Shown one piece after another: positions 14,867-27,983 of a stretch of 64,000 bases of DNA (positions within the stretch are counted from its first letter, which is position 1; each line of letters begins with the position of its first letter). Origin of the DNA: Formicarius rufipectus (Eukaryota > Chordata > Aves > Passeriformes > Formicariidae); contig VXAU01001866.1 of assembly GCA_013399695.1 (NCBI GenBank), forward strand, positions 728,889 to 792,888. The letters are read 5' to 3'. The notes beneath the pieces were generated by a model. The model was not told the origin of the DNA, made no database searches, and worked only from the letters and a program-made list of their open reading frames with translations. The position numbers were made by a program, and so were the translations under genes.

Positions 14867-17800
14867 CCCTTTAACAGCAACTGACCATTCAAAATACAAT
14901 CTCCTTGCAGTTATAGCAGCCCTGCTCCTAAAAGCAGCACATTAACAGAGCTAATTGCAATGAGTCCTTCATCAAATCCTTAAATGCCTCAAATGCTGAA
15001 ATACTAAATGTCTCAGTAGTATTGGGTATCTAAATTGAGTCTCTCAAGAACTCCTCTAAAGGAACAACCACTCATATTCATCTGTAAATTCAATGCAAAC
15101 TCTAAGTATAGCTGGTGAAGGAAAATGATTTGTTAGAATCACTAGAAAAGTCTCCCTAAGAAGTTTCAGTTTAGCAGTTAATTCCAACCTGCAGTTAAAA
15201 AGGCACTAGCTGTCAGTCAGTTTTCTCACCCAACTCTATCATGAAAAGAAAAACTGACAGATCACAGGAGCTTGCCTTTGTAAACCAATTCGGGAACTTT
15301 CATGCTTCTTATTTGTTAGGTTAAAGGTTAAATTGCTGACCTCTGCCCTCCTGCTTAGCAGCCTTTCCCTTTTTCTGTAAAGCTTTATTTTGGGGCTGTA
15401 TTTACATGGATTAGTCTCTTTTCACGCTAAGAAGGAATCTGTTCACAGCCAAAGCCTTAGTTCTGGTTGTACAAAAAGCAGTCACAATTATTCAGCAGCA
15501 GACAATGACCATATTGTGGATTTACAAAAAAACCACCTCAGCCATGGCAAGTTCTGTCCTTGCTGCACAAAACAATAGAAGAAAAATCTTATCAAGCATT
15601 CAAGAGAAAGCAAACAAAGCAGGCCCACTGTGAACTTGATGAAGATGTCAAGCTCCTTTAAAAAAATATAAATCAACAAAAGAGTTTAAAGTCTTGTGAG
15701 TGAGACTTTCTGTGCTGAATTTTTCTGTCCAGTTAAACAGTGCCAGCATAGCAATGTAGTGCAGATTAGTAAATACTTGGGAGATAGAAAAGACTGTAGA
15801 CAGAAGTAGCTAAAGCATGAAGCAAAAAGTCCAAATTGCTCTCTTCCCACAAAATAACTTCAGCAACAGAAGAACATTCAGTTACAGCTGATATTAACAT
15901 TTGGGTGGTTTATAAATCTAGTATCATCAGATAAGAACACGCTTAAAAATGTGTTAGATAAAATTTACAGTGACTTGCTATATGACAGATTCTAATATTT
16001 TTTCATAAAGTGAGTTTCTCAAACTGAGTTCTGTGTTTCATTTATACTGTAAAAACCAAACTGTGAACTGTCTTGCAACAAAACAGCTCAAACAGTGCTC
16101 CTGCCTCACCCAGACACTGCAGTCCCAGTAAGCTCTTTGTTAAAATCTTCCTCCTTGTTTGGACTTAGAAGCAAAGCAATCAAATGGAATCAGGAAGACA
16201 AAGCAGCAGCTTAGGAGAATTAGAATTCCCAAATACCACCTATCTGCTTCGGTTTGGTCACTTTTCCAATCCTCCTTTAGGAAGTTCAGTGTAGCAACAT
16301 GCCACCCTAAAGATGGGACAGGATTAACTCGTGATTCCAGCCCTCGTATTTAATGGAAAGTAATAAGGAGCAGTCTCTGCAGAGACAGAAACCTGCCAGG
16401 TCTCTCTACTGTGACAGTCCTACCACAGAAACCATAGTGACAACTGGAGAATAATTTTAGGGCCCAATACATGGTGACTTCTCCCAGCAGAGTTAAGGAC
16501 TTCGATTAGTTTAAGTTATACATTTGTGATCTACTGGGAAGGGGGGGGAGGGAAAGAGCTATTACAACCCAAGGCTAGAACATGAAAAGTAAAGAAGGAA
16601 GTACTTAAACTACTCACAAGCTTCTAGTAGGAACAAGATTAGTAGTCCATGCTACTCTCAGAGCCAATTCAAATGCAAATTTCATCCTTTCACTCAAACA
16701 ATGATAAACTACCTCAGAGTTAATAGTTTCCTTCTAAGATTCATCTCCCTTTTCAACTTAGTGGTATGTTTTCCAGAAAAGAAAGAAGCACATGGTGAGT
16801 CTTACAGCAAGACCTTTTAAATTCTGTCATAAAAGAAGCAGCATAAACTACATTTCCTTTCCTAATCCAGTGAACATTTGTTAAACTCTAACACACTTAC
16901 ACTTTGTCCACACAGTCACATTTAGGTTTCTAACTTAACATGGTTTAAAAAAAAAAAAAAAAAAAAAGAAATCCTTTAGCTGCACTAAACCATTTCAGCT
17001 TTTTCCTTGAACACACAGCAAGAATTTATGCTACACTCACAAAAAGATGAAAGATGAGGTCCTTGGAGAGAAAGGCCTTTTGGCACACTACATGGTAAAG
17101 CTAGATTTGACATACTTTTATAATGTCTGCTTTGGCAAGAACACAAAAAGCCCACACAAAAGCATGGCACGTCCTCCCAGACAGGGGTGTAGGGGCTGTC
17201 CTACTCTGGGAGCATTTACTTTCAAATGCTCTTACTTCAGAGACTATTTTGATCGGCTACTTTAGACTAACAAATTCTCTTTTGCTACATGAACAGTTTG
17301 ACAGTCAGACTACAATTCTCCTCACAGCCCCATCTAACAAGAGAGAATCTTTGGCTGAGGTCCAGAAAGAGCCTTAAATTTGTCACATCCTATTTCTGAT
17401 GAATGATCTGCAGCAGTTTTAAGATCACAAAGTGCTTTGAAAGTTAAAAGAAAAATTTCACAAGTAGTAAGCTCTCACTTTCTTTATAAAGGTATTTAAA
17501 CTAAAACTGCTAGTGGATTTTTTCTACTTCTGCATCTCAAAAACAAAATCCAAAACAGTCTTTTAGCTGAGGTCAATAAAATAACAAACAGTTGCAATGC
17601 ACTTCACTTGCCTACAATGTGTCAAAAAGCTAGAACTATATCTCCAGAAGTGCTTAAGTGCTTGAAACAGTTATCTGCAAAAGAAACAATGCAAGTTTTG
17701 TAATTTCCTATCTCAATTTCTGTGAAGTTTCACTATTATGAGATGCTATGACAAATAAAAAAATCACAATCTCATAAAATGCTTTTTTTTCCTTCCTTTA

Positions 17801-18194
17801 CATAAAGATAAAAAATATGACATCCAGGAACATTGTAGCATTTTACACAAAGCTTCTCTTCTGCTCTCAAATTATACACAGCATGTAACAATTCCAGAGA
17901 ATGAGAGAAGACCACCAAAGACACACACTTTCCAGCAAAGTCTGCGAGTTTTACTTTTGGTCAATATTTTCCCTAAAATATTTCATTTTTAAAATAAAAC
18001 CACAAGTTTGGTTTTTTGTTTTTTTGGTGGTTTTTTTTCTGAAAGTGTGTGGGAGTTGGTGAGAAGCACTAGACTTGCAGAGTTCCCTCTCCCTGACATA
18101 CTTACACCTGACACACACAATGTGGATTCTCACTGGATAAACTCCATGTCCTGTCACTAAAAACGCACACTCTGCTCCTTCTATTCTGGTTTGC

Positions 18195-18662
18195 TGCTTC
18201 TCACTTTTGGTGAGAAGGCTCCAGAGCAGTGCATCCCTGCAGAGAGGAAACACCAGGAGGCCTGCAAGGATGAACAAGGAGCTCCTGGACAAAGTAAATA
18301 CACACAGGCAGCCTGCAGAGGGTGGAAGCAGGGAAAAGTTGCATGGGAGGAATGCAGCAAATTGTGGGAGCGCCCAGCGATCAAGTTAGGAAAGTTAAAG
18401 CCCTGGCAGAAGGAAATATGGTCAAGGACATCAAGGCAAACAAGAAAAGCTTCTATAGGTATGTTGGCAATAAAAGAAAGAGAGGGGAAAACGTGGGTCC
18501 TCTTAGGGAGGGCAGGGAGACCTGGTTACCCAGGGCAGGGAGGAGGCTGAGGGGCCCTATGGCTCTGTTGCCCAGACCAGCTGTGGCTGCCCCATTCCTG
18601 AAGTGTCCAAGGCCAGGTTGGACAGGGCTTGGGGCACCCTGGGCTGGTGGAAGCCACAGCTG
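18195..18662 (+). mobile_element. CR1 LINE fragment, plus strand, internally deleted
   Basis: The translated left part contains pieces typical of avian CR1 ORF2 between endonuclease and reverse transcriptase: QGAPGQSKYTQAACRGWKQGKVAWEE split across frames, then VKDIKANKKSFYRYVGNKRK and ENVGPL. A frameshift is needed near 18,350. The sequence then jumps, near 18,540, to the CR1 3'-region phrase around 'gctgtggctgccccattcct' and 'ggccaggttggacagggctt'. The reverse-transcriptase core is missing, so this is a dead, internally deleted copy. The family assignment rests on remembered CR1 consensus features; exact ends are approximate. Confidence 0.85.
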
Positions 18663-19129
18663 CAGAGATCTTGGTTCACAGTTCTCAAAGCAAAGACACC
18701 ACATTTACTTCAAGTGACTCAGTAAGAAAAATCAACACATTTCCAAGCAAGATCTAGGAATATAACAAAGCACAAACACAGCCTTTAGGTACAACTGAAT
18801 GCTGGAATTGTACAACCTACCAAGGACTTCATGTGCCAAAAATATACAATGCTGAGCACAGATGATCATTATTTGTAAACAATCTACAGTGGAAAGGACG
18901 GTGACACCACAGTGAGCTGATCTACTGATCATTTCCTCTCTCAGTTCACACATTTCATTGTGGTTTGGCAAAGTCCTGCCTGTACTGGAATAAAACATGT
19001 TTGTCTTTTCAACTTCTTTGGTTTCAATGAAGTTTTTCTCTTTGTACCTTATTAAGGGCACAAAATATCCCCCAAATGATCCTGAAGTTTACATGTCTAC
19101 AAATCAAATCTGAGAACCATCGGAAAACT

Positions 19130-19615
19130 CATGTTTGAAAGGAACTCAGAAGATCTCTAGTCCAACCTCCTGCTCAAAAGCAGGCCAGGTGTGAGGTCAG
19201 ACCAGCTTGTTGACACTGTGAAGCAGCTGGATCTTGAAAAGCTCCGAGGATGGAGGTGCCCAACCGTTTCAAGTGACCTGGTCTAATCCATGACTCCTCC
19301 TGGTGAACATGTTCCCATGCAGTTAGACCATCTCTTGGTTCAGCCTGTCACTGCATCTTGTCCCCCTGCCAGCCACCACTGAAGAGCCTGGATGCCTCCT
19401 CCCAAAGAACTCCTCCCAGGTACAGAAGGCTGCTGCTCAGGTTCCCTGTAGCCTCCTCCTTCCCTGGAACCAGCCCAGCACTTGTCTCCTCACAGTGCAG
19501 TGCTCCAGCTCATCTTCAGGGCCCTCCATTGAACTTGCTCCAGTTTATCAACACCTTTCTTGGAGCCCAGATCAGGTTTTTATCTTCTGCAGTCAACTGT
19601 CTTGGTATCTAAAAG
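19130..19615 (-). mobile_element. CR1 LINE fragment, minus strand
   Basis: The left end reads 'agatctctagtccaacctcc', the reverse complement of the diagnostic CR1 3'-end phrase ggttggactagatgatct. To the right comes reverse-complement CR1 3'-UTR-like sequence, including text near 19,480-19,590 that resembles the common CR1 stretch about Lys/Leu-rich 'gctccagcacctcaatgtcc'. It is diverged and carries no intact coding sequence. It abuts a second CR1 copy in the opposite orientation at about 19,618. Confidence 0.75.
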
Positions 19616-19617
19616 AG

Positions 19618-19800
19618 AACCTTCTGTGGCAAGCCCTGGCACAGCTGCCCAGCAGTGGTGGAGTCCCCATCCCTGGGGGTATCCAAAAGACATGCAGACA
19701 GTGCTCAGGGACATGGTTTGGGGGAGAGTTAAGCAGTGTCAGGTTTATGGTTGGACATGACGACCTTAAAGGTTTTTTCCAACCTAAATAATTCTATATG
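19618..19800 (+). mobile_element. CR1 LINE 3' end, plus strand
   Basis: This short 5'-truncated copy includes 'ggtggagtccccatccctgg', a 'cagggacatggttt' block, 'ggttggacatgacgaccttaaagg', and ends 'ttccaacctaaataattcta', which is the characteristic CR1 tail. CR1 elements are non-LTR retrotransposons with short 3' microsatellite-like ends instead of poly(A). Together with the neighbouring minus-strand copy it forms a head-to-head pair. Confidence 0.9.
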
Positions 19801-22192
19801 ACAGCAAATGGAAAACACTGTTTTCACCAATTTCAAAAGTTACAAATCAAGTAACATCTAATGCAAGACTGTTAGCAATTCCATGTAAATTCCCAGTAAA
19901 GTGACTTGAACATACAAACATCAGTGGTAGGTAAGAACACAAGTCAGTGCTTCCTATTTCAGAAAGATGCAAGTAAACTATGAAGCTTTAAATTCCAGTT
20001 GATATTTCACAGCCTCATGGCAAACACCCTTTGCTACTTTCTCACTTTTTGTCTTCCAGTTCCCTCCCCATCCCACAAGGGTGGGGGAGTGAGTGGCTGC
20101 GTGGGACTTTGCTGCCAGCTGGGGTTAATCCATGACAGCTCCACAAACTTTGGAATAACAAAATAGAGCAAGTGTCACCATCCCACAAACCAGACAATCC
20201 TCCACACCAGGACAGTTACAGTTTTGGAGCAATCCATTCTCCTTGAGACAGGGTAGAAGACTGAGAGCAGAATTAAGAGCATTTTAAGTATCAACAGCAC
20301 TATTATACTAGACATAGACTTCAAAAACAGTTGTCTTAGTTAATTTGGGGATTGATTAAATGGTGAGAAATAGTTTTTCAAACTTGCCTGATAATTTGTT
20401 CCTGATAGGCCTGTTACAGATTTTGCTTTTCTTAGGAGTAGATGCTCTTTGCCACCTAACATACACTCCCTGACTGCAAAAAATATATCAGTTCATCTAT
20501 GCTCTTGGTTTTATGGCAGAGAACAGCCAGCCAAGAAATTGAAGTAAGATACATGGAGGTCTCTAGGACTGTGTTTCTGAACTGGTGATTTGCCTGGGAC
20601 ATGGTACAGCTCTGAAATACAGCTGACACTGCAGAGAACCAAAGAGTCTTCATTTGAAGCAAAATCACAAAATATTTGGGGAGATGCAAATCTAAGGCTT
20701 CTGAGAATAAAGGGCACCTCCTAAATATAAAAAAATCAGTTGGGAAAAATCTCTTAAGAGATTACCCAGAGAGAATTGGTAACTTCAGAATATATGAGTT
20801 GTAAAAACAATTATTAAAACATTTTTCCTCCCTAAAAAGAATTTCTGAAGATCTTGAACCTACAAGTACATACAATAAACCCAAAAACACAACTAAGTGA
20901 AACTCCCACAGAATCAGTTGGTTTATAGAACAAAATGTATACTAAATTCTCCAATTAAAACCTGTAAAGTAGTTTCCATGCTTTTTAACCCACCTTCCCA
21001 CAGCAGGGAATTAATCCCTCCAGGGGGATGCAAACAAACTTCAAAGAGAAGATTATACCCAGACACTAGTACTGTACAATGTAATGTTTATGGTCGAATT
21101 TGTTCAGATTTTCTGGCACTAGAATCCAGGTCAGATGTGCAGAAACAAAGACCAGTTATTAAAAGGGCTCCTGCAGTTACATCAAATAGCTGTGATGGCA
21201 CAGAGCAGTAGGACAAGCCAAGACTGTTCCAGCTACAGCTCCTCTGGAGGCTCAGGCACTACAGGACAGAGCTGAAGCTCTCTGACTTGTGCAGACTAAC
21301 AAAAAAATACACACAGAAAAGGAGGGAAGGGGCTTTCCAGTCAGTAAAATATCCTATTGGTTCATTATTCTGTATCCACAACACACACACGATTGTTTCA
21401 TAACAGACAAACATTACTTCAGGATATGCTGACTAGTCATAATTTTTGTAACATTCCAGAGACTGAACTCACATAAGAGTATCCTGAACTAAATTCTGGG
21501 ATTACAAATTTCAGCCTTTGCTTTTCCTGCTTATTTGATCAAGTTCCTCAGGTTACATAAAAGTGCAATCAAAAATTCATAAATGCATGTTTGTTTCAGC
21601 AGTCTTGGCACTTGTCTGGTATAAACATAGGAACATTTGGCCAAAGTAATATTAGACAAATGCAATTGTATAATTACAGCTGGGTAACAATGTTTGGAAA
21701 AAAAAACAGTTAACCAAGTCATAAGCCATGTCCATGCCTTATTTCTAGATAAAGTCATTTGATCAAAGGGAGAATTCTGGGAGCAGATAAAAATACTGCT
21801 GTAGACAGGTAAGAAAGAGGAAGCAAAAATAAATTTCACACAAGATGTTTTAAGTGTATTGGTTTTAACTACCCCTTTCTTAGATGAGCAGCAAACACCA
21901 ACCTGAAAAAGCACTTAATTTTTTCAGCCTATTGAAGAAAGTTATTTCTGTTTTAAAAGACAAAAAACCAGTCAAAACAGTTAAAGAAATCTGAAAATTG
22001 CCCACAATCAGGGCCAGAGGCAATAATTTCTTATTATTAGTTCTAACTGTAAGAGTCCACAGAACCAGTGATTAGGATATTTCTAAAAGCTAGAACGGCA
22101 TAATATTAAATATCATTCATTACCTCCCAAGACAGGGTTTTTAACAATAGTTTCAGCCAATAAATAGGTAGAATTACAGTGCAAAACAGTAC

Positions 22193-22263
22193 CTTTCCCA
22201 ATGCAACTGATTCCTGAGTGGGTCACTTCTGCATACACCTCAAAGGTAGTTTCTGGATTCTGC
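22193..22263 (-). CDS. DENND1A: DENND1A coding exon 2 (start of DENN module)
   Basis: DENND1A (connecdenn 1) is a clathrin-coated-vesicle protein whose DENN module is a guanine-nucleotide exchange factor for Rab35. On the minus strand a pyrimidine-rich acceptor (ttttcccctttcag) at 22264 onward is followed by 71 coding bases and a GTACTG donor at 22192. The first base completes a codon begun in exon 1. The next 23 codons read QNPETTFEVYAEVTHSGI and then SCIGK, and one base is left over (phase 1). Mammalian DENND1A, from memory, begins MGSRIK and continues QNPETTFEVYVEVAYPRTGG with the same 23-codon length. The first ten residues after the junction are identical and the second half is diverged. 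DENND1B and DENND1C differ clearly here. LHX2 as the neighbour fits conserved synteny. Exon 1 is not found (likely in the gap at 27984-28133) and exon 3 is not in view. Confidence 0.9.
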
Positions 22264-25200
22264 CTGAAAGGGGAAAAAAAAGCATATAGGACACTGAGCA
22301 TTTGGTCGAAGTGCACTTGTAGTTCCACAGTCAGAAAACACTCTGGGGACTGGAGAACTCCATTTCTGGGTTTGCAGCCTGGGCTGGCTCTCAGAGCCCT
22401 CTGCTTTGGGCACTCAGTGTGAACAGGGTGTCACAGCACCTTGGAGAGAACACACCAAGGAAGCACACAGGGCCTTCCAGTCCATTCCATTGCTGGGACT
22501 GCTCTGCATTTCCACACAGTAAACATCACCCACCTTCAGAACCTGCCAGAAAAATAAAGCCACCTCTCCCATGGCACTTCTCAGAACGCTGCTCACAAAG
22601 TTAATTCACTTCTTGCCCACAACAGTAACCTCTATTACATGTGCAACTTCCAAAAGCCAGTTCTTTTCACCTCACCTTTAGTTTCAAATGACAAAGTAAA
22701 TCACCTTTGTGCTACAAATACAGGCACTTTTTTCAGAAAAAAAAGTTCTTTTCACCAAACTGAAAATAGTCATATTGTCCAACACAGAACAAACAACCCA
22801 GATTCACATTTTCATTACTGTGACCCTTCAGTTCAACTTCATGTCACCTATTTACCCAGGAAAGAGGAAAAATAAAGAAGCTGCAGTCAAGAGGAGGCAA
22901 AGTCATTTCATCTACACAGTACTGAGAAACTTAAGGGGCTGTATTTAGGATGAAGACAGTTCCCCTTTTTAATACCTGTCAAAACATTTCTATCTCTTTG
23001 TCAAAAAAAGGCCATGCTGGAGAATATTACAAATGCACAAGGTTTGGCCTCCTGAGACTTCAGTCTTAAATCCAGAAATTCGCCAGATCAAGGAAATAGG
23101 TGTAACAGTCGAAAGCAAGAGCAAACTGAGCTACAAAACATAAATGAAGCTTGAGGAAAGAGACCTACTCTGCTCAATACTTATAAATATACCAGCACTA
23201 AAAGTAAAAAGCTAATGATAATACTTCAAAACAAACAAAACATCTAGTGTATATTTTCACTTCTTACTAATTTAACTCTGTAAGTGATGCTCTGGAGTTA
23301 CATTCATAATGTAATAAGCATGCAAAGGCAGCAGGTGATTATATAAGAAAGAATATTTTAAGTTAGTTCCTGACTTAAAATTTTAGCTACTTCAGAATTT
23401 TTTTATGAGATTAAAGAGAATCACACATTACACTGTAATTGTTTAGTTACTGAAATAAGGATTTTGCAGGTCTGAACATGTGACACTTTATTCTTAGACT
23501 TTCTGGTTAAAGTCAAGAATCAAAATTGTATAATTACTGCTCCAAATTTGTGGCTGCTTGTATAGTGATGATGTTGTTTCCTATGTGTTAATGCAAAGTA
23601 CCTAATATTAGAAAACTGCTGTGGTATAATTAACGTGTGAATTTTGTAACGCCCTTACAGCTCAGGATGAAAATAATGACAAGACCCATAAATATACATG
23701 CTAGCATTCCTAACTGAATGATAATCTCAAAAATGAAACTCATCTTACTCAACACCTGAAATCAAACAGATAAACATGCCAAGGAGTTCAGCTTACTCTT
23801 CAGAGAATTTCTATTATTTTTAATCCTATTTTAACACCAAAAGGGATTAAAGAAAACATTTCTAACCATGCCACAGGCCCACTTAGTCTAACTCAAGTGG
23901 CTCTAAGCCAAACCCCACACCTATTTAAACCCAGCTCCCATTGCTTTCAGTAGCACAGGCTCACGCTCCTCAGTTTTACAGAGCACCTCTCAGGAGCAAC
24001 AATACCTCACAATTCAATTAATGGTAATTTAATTTGCCACCAGTTCCCAACTGATTTGTCTTAAGTAGCTGGGGTTTTTTTTCCAAAAAACTACATTCGT
24101 AAGTTATGAGAAATCCAAAGTCAGCTGCTATTGTGCAATATAAAACACACTTGCACAATTCTTGCTGTGCTACTCGAGTTGCTGAAATAATCTGCTGAAA
24201 TACTGAGGTTTAGCTACAGTCCAACAATCATGGCACAGGATGAGGATGGAATGACAGCCACATACCACCAAAACAGTATTTTTCCTTTCATACAGACTGC
24301 TGTGCAGCCTTATCATGCCCTGCTTGTTTACGTCTCTATTTTTAGCACCCTGTTTCCTTAATTAAAAGTTTATAAATTTTATAATATTTTTAACAGCTAA
24401 TGGTTAAAATAGCAAACACCCTTTCAGTGTTATGTTGGAGTCTGAGTTCAAACTCCTTAGTGAAAGCACTGTGTAACACAACTGGCAGGAGCACAGACTA
24501 TACACCAGAACTTTCAGACAAAAAGACATCACATTTTGTATTTTAATTTTCCATGACAAATGTCCATTTATTTCCATGAAGAGTGAAATTGAAGTAGCTA
24601 TGCCAAGTGAGAAACTCAGTATTAAAGGCCGCATTCAACAACCAACACCTCCAAATTAGAATGAAGTCATTGTTGGATTGTGGATATTTTATAACTTTTC
24701 AGTGGAATTAAGGAAACAAGACCCTATGAGACTTCTTACAGTTGGCAAATACAGCATAAACAGAGTCATAATATGTATATTCTGCAGTCCATTTTTATGA
24801 CTATTAAACTGACCTGCAGACATCCAATGCCACCTGTGCATCACACTGAAACCTCAACCCCTGCAACCCTCCCCAGCATTAGAGCCTTAAACACACCCCC
24901 CAAGTTTTCTTTCCTTCCCAAAATCACTTACAGACCCACAGTCACTTATCAAGTGAACATACAGATGCAATTAAAAAAAAAAACCCCAAACACAGGGCAC
25001 ATATGCACAAGAACACACAGTACTTCATTTATTTGCAAACTGGATAACTTCTGAAGGAAATGCAATACTTCTTTGTAAATCGAAATTTAGGAAAGAGCTG
25101 TATGAGAAAATGACGCTTTTGTGATAAATGCTAGATATCTGAATTCAAATCTCTGATGTAGAATAACCTTAGTATCAAAGCAATCATTATGAAATTCAAT

Positions 25201-27500
25201 TCACATTGCCTGATAATTAGTCGTCTTGTAACAAGATTTAGTTGCTCAACTCTTGCAGAAATAAAATTATCAGCAGAAATCAGTAATGGCTAATTCAATT
25301 CAGAAATTGCAACTGAAGTCTTGATTAATTTCCATATATTTAACTTTTTCTGCCTGGTACTCCCTTGCTAGATAATATTCCATCTTGGTACATAGCAAAC
25401 TTTAAGCTAAACACGTGAAAGCTTCTCCAGAAGTGCACTGAGCATCTCCAGTGCCATCAGTGAAGTGCAACCAACCTCCGAGTAAGAACATACCAAGTGC
25501 TGTTACAGCGCCATTCAATCCTGCTCTTGACACATTACTTGAAGTAAATAAATAAAAAAGAATCCTTTCTGTCTGGTAAGGTGAAGTACAAAGGCCATGG
25601 AGCAGTGAGAGCAGCAGGCCAATGAGGCTGCTGTCCTGTAGCTGTATACCCCCTCACCTGGCTGGCACGTTCCTGTGACATGCTCTGACAGGGATTAGCC
25701 CAGCACTCCCTGTACCTGCTTTCTCGCCTGCAGCTATACAGAAGCCACAAGCTTACAGGACTGCTGGCAATTCCTTGATTTCTCTCACTTCAGTCTGATG
25801 CAGCTACTGATACTTTTCTCTAAGCACTCTTTCACTCCAATGACTCATTATTATTCTCCCATCAGAAATCTAACTGACAGATATGCCCGGGTTCCATGCA
25901 GAGTCTATCACTGTGCGTGCAAGGGATCCTGTGCCAAGGAGTTTACTAACCCTCACACTTATCAGTCTATTGCAATAAGCAAGAGGTCTGACTACCATTT
26001 CTTTTTACTGGGCCTCCAGCACATATTTGTGACACCCCTAAAGGAGACATCCCTCAGCACGCCGAATTATCAGTTTTCTCATTCACACTCACAATCTGCC
26101 CCAATAAGGGAGCTACTTACCAAATTTAAAATCTTCAGTGGATTACACATCCAGCTCAGAAAAGCAGACCAAAAAAGCCTCTTACTCAGACAGGCTGTCT
26201 CATTCTTAATATATTTAAAGATAGTTTGAAATTTTGTCCTTACTCTAGTCAGGCACAGTGTTCTGTCCACAATGGAAAAAAGCAATTTATTAAGTGTAGC
26301 TTAAGGCAAAGTTGCTTATTCACTCAATGGGCAAAATGCTTTCTCACAAAGTCCAAGAAGAAAAGCAATGTTTACCTGTGCTTTCCTGGTGACTGGGAAG
26401 GACATGGCTTTTATCTGCAATCTTGAAAGACAGGCTTTGCACAGAAAAAGTCCTAAAGTCAACTGGCTGCACTAAATATTTCTAACAGCTACATCTGCTC
26501 CCTGACTGAAGATGTCTGAGGACACTCTCATTCAGCAAAGTCTGCTCAAAGCCACTGAATCCAATTAGCAATCACAAACCCAAAGATGGTCAACACAGCC
26601 TATAGATTCGGTATGTACACAAAACCCACCTTCATATTAAGTAAGCATCAACCTTTGAATATATTTAAGATAAGGTCGTAACAATAAGTACTTCTGAATC
26701 ATAAACCTGAAGTGATTCCAGCAAGGGTGACCATTGCAGGATCTGAAGGTCCAAGTTCAGAGATACAGCCTGCTCTGCTGCCAAAATACCAACACTATCA
26801 GATTCTACCTGTATTTGACTATAAGAGTTTAACTAGCTTCTCAGGCTTTGAATTGTTTGCAGTAACCGTTGAGAACACATATGCCAAAAAAGTGTAAAGC
26901 TAATGCCCACAGTATGCCCAAGGAAGAAAGAAAGAAGGCTTTCTGGAACCAACCAATTGCCTCAATGCCATCAATAAAAACACTCACTACCCACTTACAT
27001 TTTCCTAAAACACCTGGCTGAACCAACACAAATTTATGTCTATCCATAGGCTGGGCTTGGGAACACAAAGATGCGTCATCACACAAACTATGTCCCCTCT
27101 AGTCTTGTATTCAAGTTAAACAAAAGAAGTGAAAAGTTAAAGCTCTGTAATCTTGAAGATCACTGTGTTCAAAAAGGAAAACCAACTGCTCAAGGGCACC
27201 TGCCGAAACTGCTGAGTAAAACAGAATCTAACTGGGCCTCTCCACTCCGTCACCCCTAAACACACAGGTGTCAGCACTCCCTGCTTGATAAGAGCTTTAT
27301 TACACCTCAACCTGTCTCGGAGGAACTGAATTTTCCTGGAGTGGCACAGGAACGAAGTGAGACCTTCAAGACAACAATCCCAGTCATACCAGCAGAGCTT
27401 ATCAACACGTCAACCACCAGTTCTACGAAAACTGAAAAAACACTGAGAGCACGGACGTGCAGGCCCAACACATCCATCACTCCTCTCCTTCCCCCAGCCC
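22264..27500 (-). other. DENND1A: DENND1A intron 1
   Basis: AT-rich, non-coding sequence between coding exon 2 and the CpG-island promoter. The polypyrimidine tract and acceptor of exon 2 are at its left end. I see no recognisable domain in any open frame, including the 143-codon plus frame at 25798-26229, and no clear CR1 copy. The intron assignment is by inference from exon 2 and the promoter. Confidence 0.7.
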
Positions 27501-27626
27501 CTTTGTGGCGCACTCCGGAGCTCCCCCAGCACTCTCCAGCCTGGCCAAAGCGCTCTGAACTCCCTGCACCGCCGGCCGTGACGATGCTCCGGCCCTCGCC
27601 GGGAGTGCGGTGATTCCCTTCCCACC

Positions 27627-27650
27627 GGGCCGGGCCGGGCCGGGCCGGGG
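27627..27650 (+). repeat. (GGGCC)n run, potential G-quadruplex
   Basis: Four GGGCC units followed by GGGG form a perfect G3-type quadruplex pattern on the plus strand within the CpG island. It lies in the likely DENND1A intron 1 start or 5' region. Confidence 0.85.
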
Positions 27651-27712
27651 CAAGGGCGGCTGCGAGGCAGGGCCAGGAAGACCCGCCGGGCCGGGCTCTG
27701 ACGGCCGGTGCT

Positions 27713-27983
27713 GCCTCGCTCCCCCTTCCCTGGTCTCCCTGTGCCCCACTCCTCCTTCCCCGCTCCCTGTACCCCACTCCCTGCTCCCCGGGCCCGTTCC
27801 CTGGGCCCCGCTCCCCGGTCTCCCTGTTCCCCGCTCTGTTCCCTGTGCCCCGCTCCCTGAGCCCCCCTTCCCCTTCTCTGGTCTCCCTGTACCCCGCCTC
27901 CCCTTCCCCGGTCTCCCTTCCCCGCTCCCCCTCCCCTGTGCCCCGCTTCCCCATTCTCAGTCTCCCTGTATCCCGCTCCCCAT
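27713..27983. repeat. pyrimidine-rich degenerate tandem repeat next to assembly gap
   Basis: The plus strand is almost entirely C and T with rare purines, made of variants of 'ttccccggtctccctgtgcc' and 'ccgctccc'. The irregular unit is roughly 25-30 bases. The minus strand is a dense series of G-runs with quadruplex potential. The repeat ends exactly at the N gap, so the gap is probably an assembly failure caused by it. In the likely DENND1A transcription direction the RNA would be the G-rich strand. Confidence 0.85.

Larger units (their letters stand above)
1..22192 (-). other. DENND1A: DENND1A intron 2 (left end outside window)
   Basis: This is the stretch left of DENND1A coding exon 2, read on the minus strand, so it should be intron 2. 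It is AT-rich and has A-rich and T-rich simple repeats, for example at 1-110, 14070-14150 and 17990-18050. It contains CR1 fragments at 18.2-19.8 kb, a CA microsatellite at 14.8 kb and one small CpG islet at 14.2-14.55 kb. I looked by eye for the next DENND1A exon (family motif FPEDYSDQEVLQ) on the minus strand and did not find it, so it probably lies beyond the left edge. Open frames here are short, lack splice context and show no recognisable domains. Intron status is inferred from the exon at 22193-22263 and known gene structure. Confidence 0.75.

Noticed and set aside
25798..26229. 143-codon plus ORF in DENND1A intron 1
   Set aside because: No recognisable motif, wrong strand for the host gene and ordinary intronic composition.
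27290..27305. Minus-strand AATAAA left of the CpG island as an early DENND1A polyadenylation site
   Set aside because: A single hexamer in AT-rich intron DNA without other support.
27947..27983. Minus-strand ATG at the gap edge reading MGSGIQ, similar to the DENND1A start MGSRIK
   Set aside because: It is one copy of the local repeat unit, lacks a donor at the required place and meets a stop two codons later.
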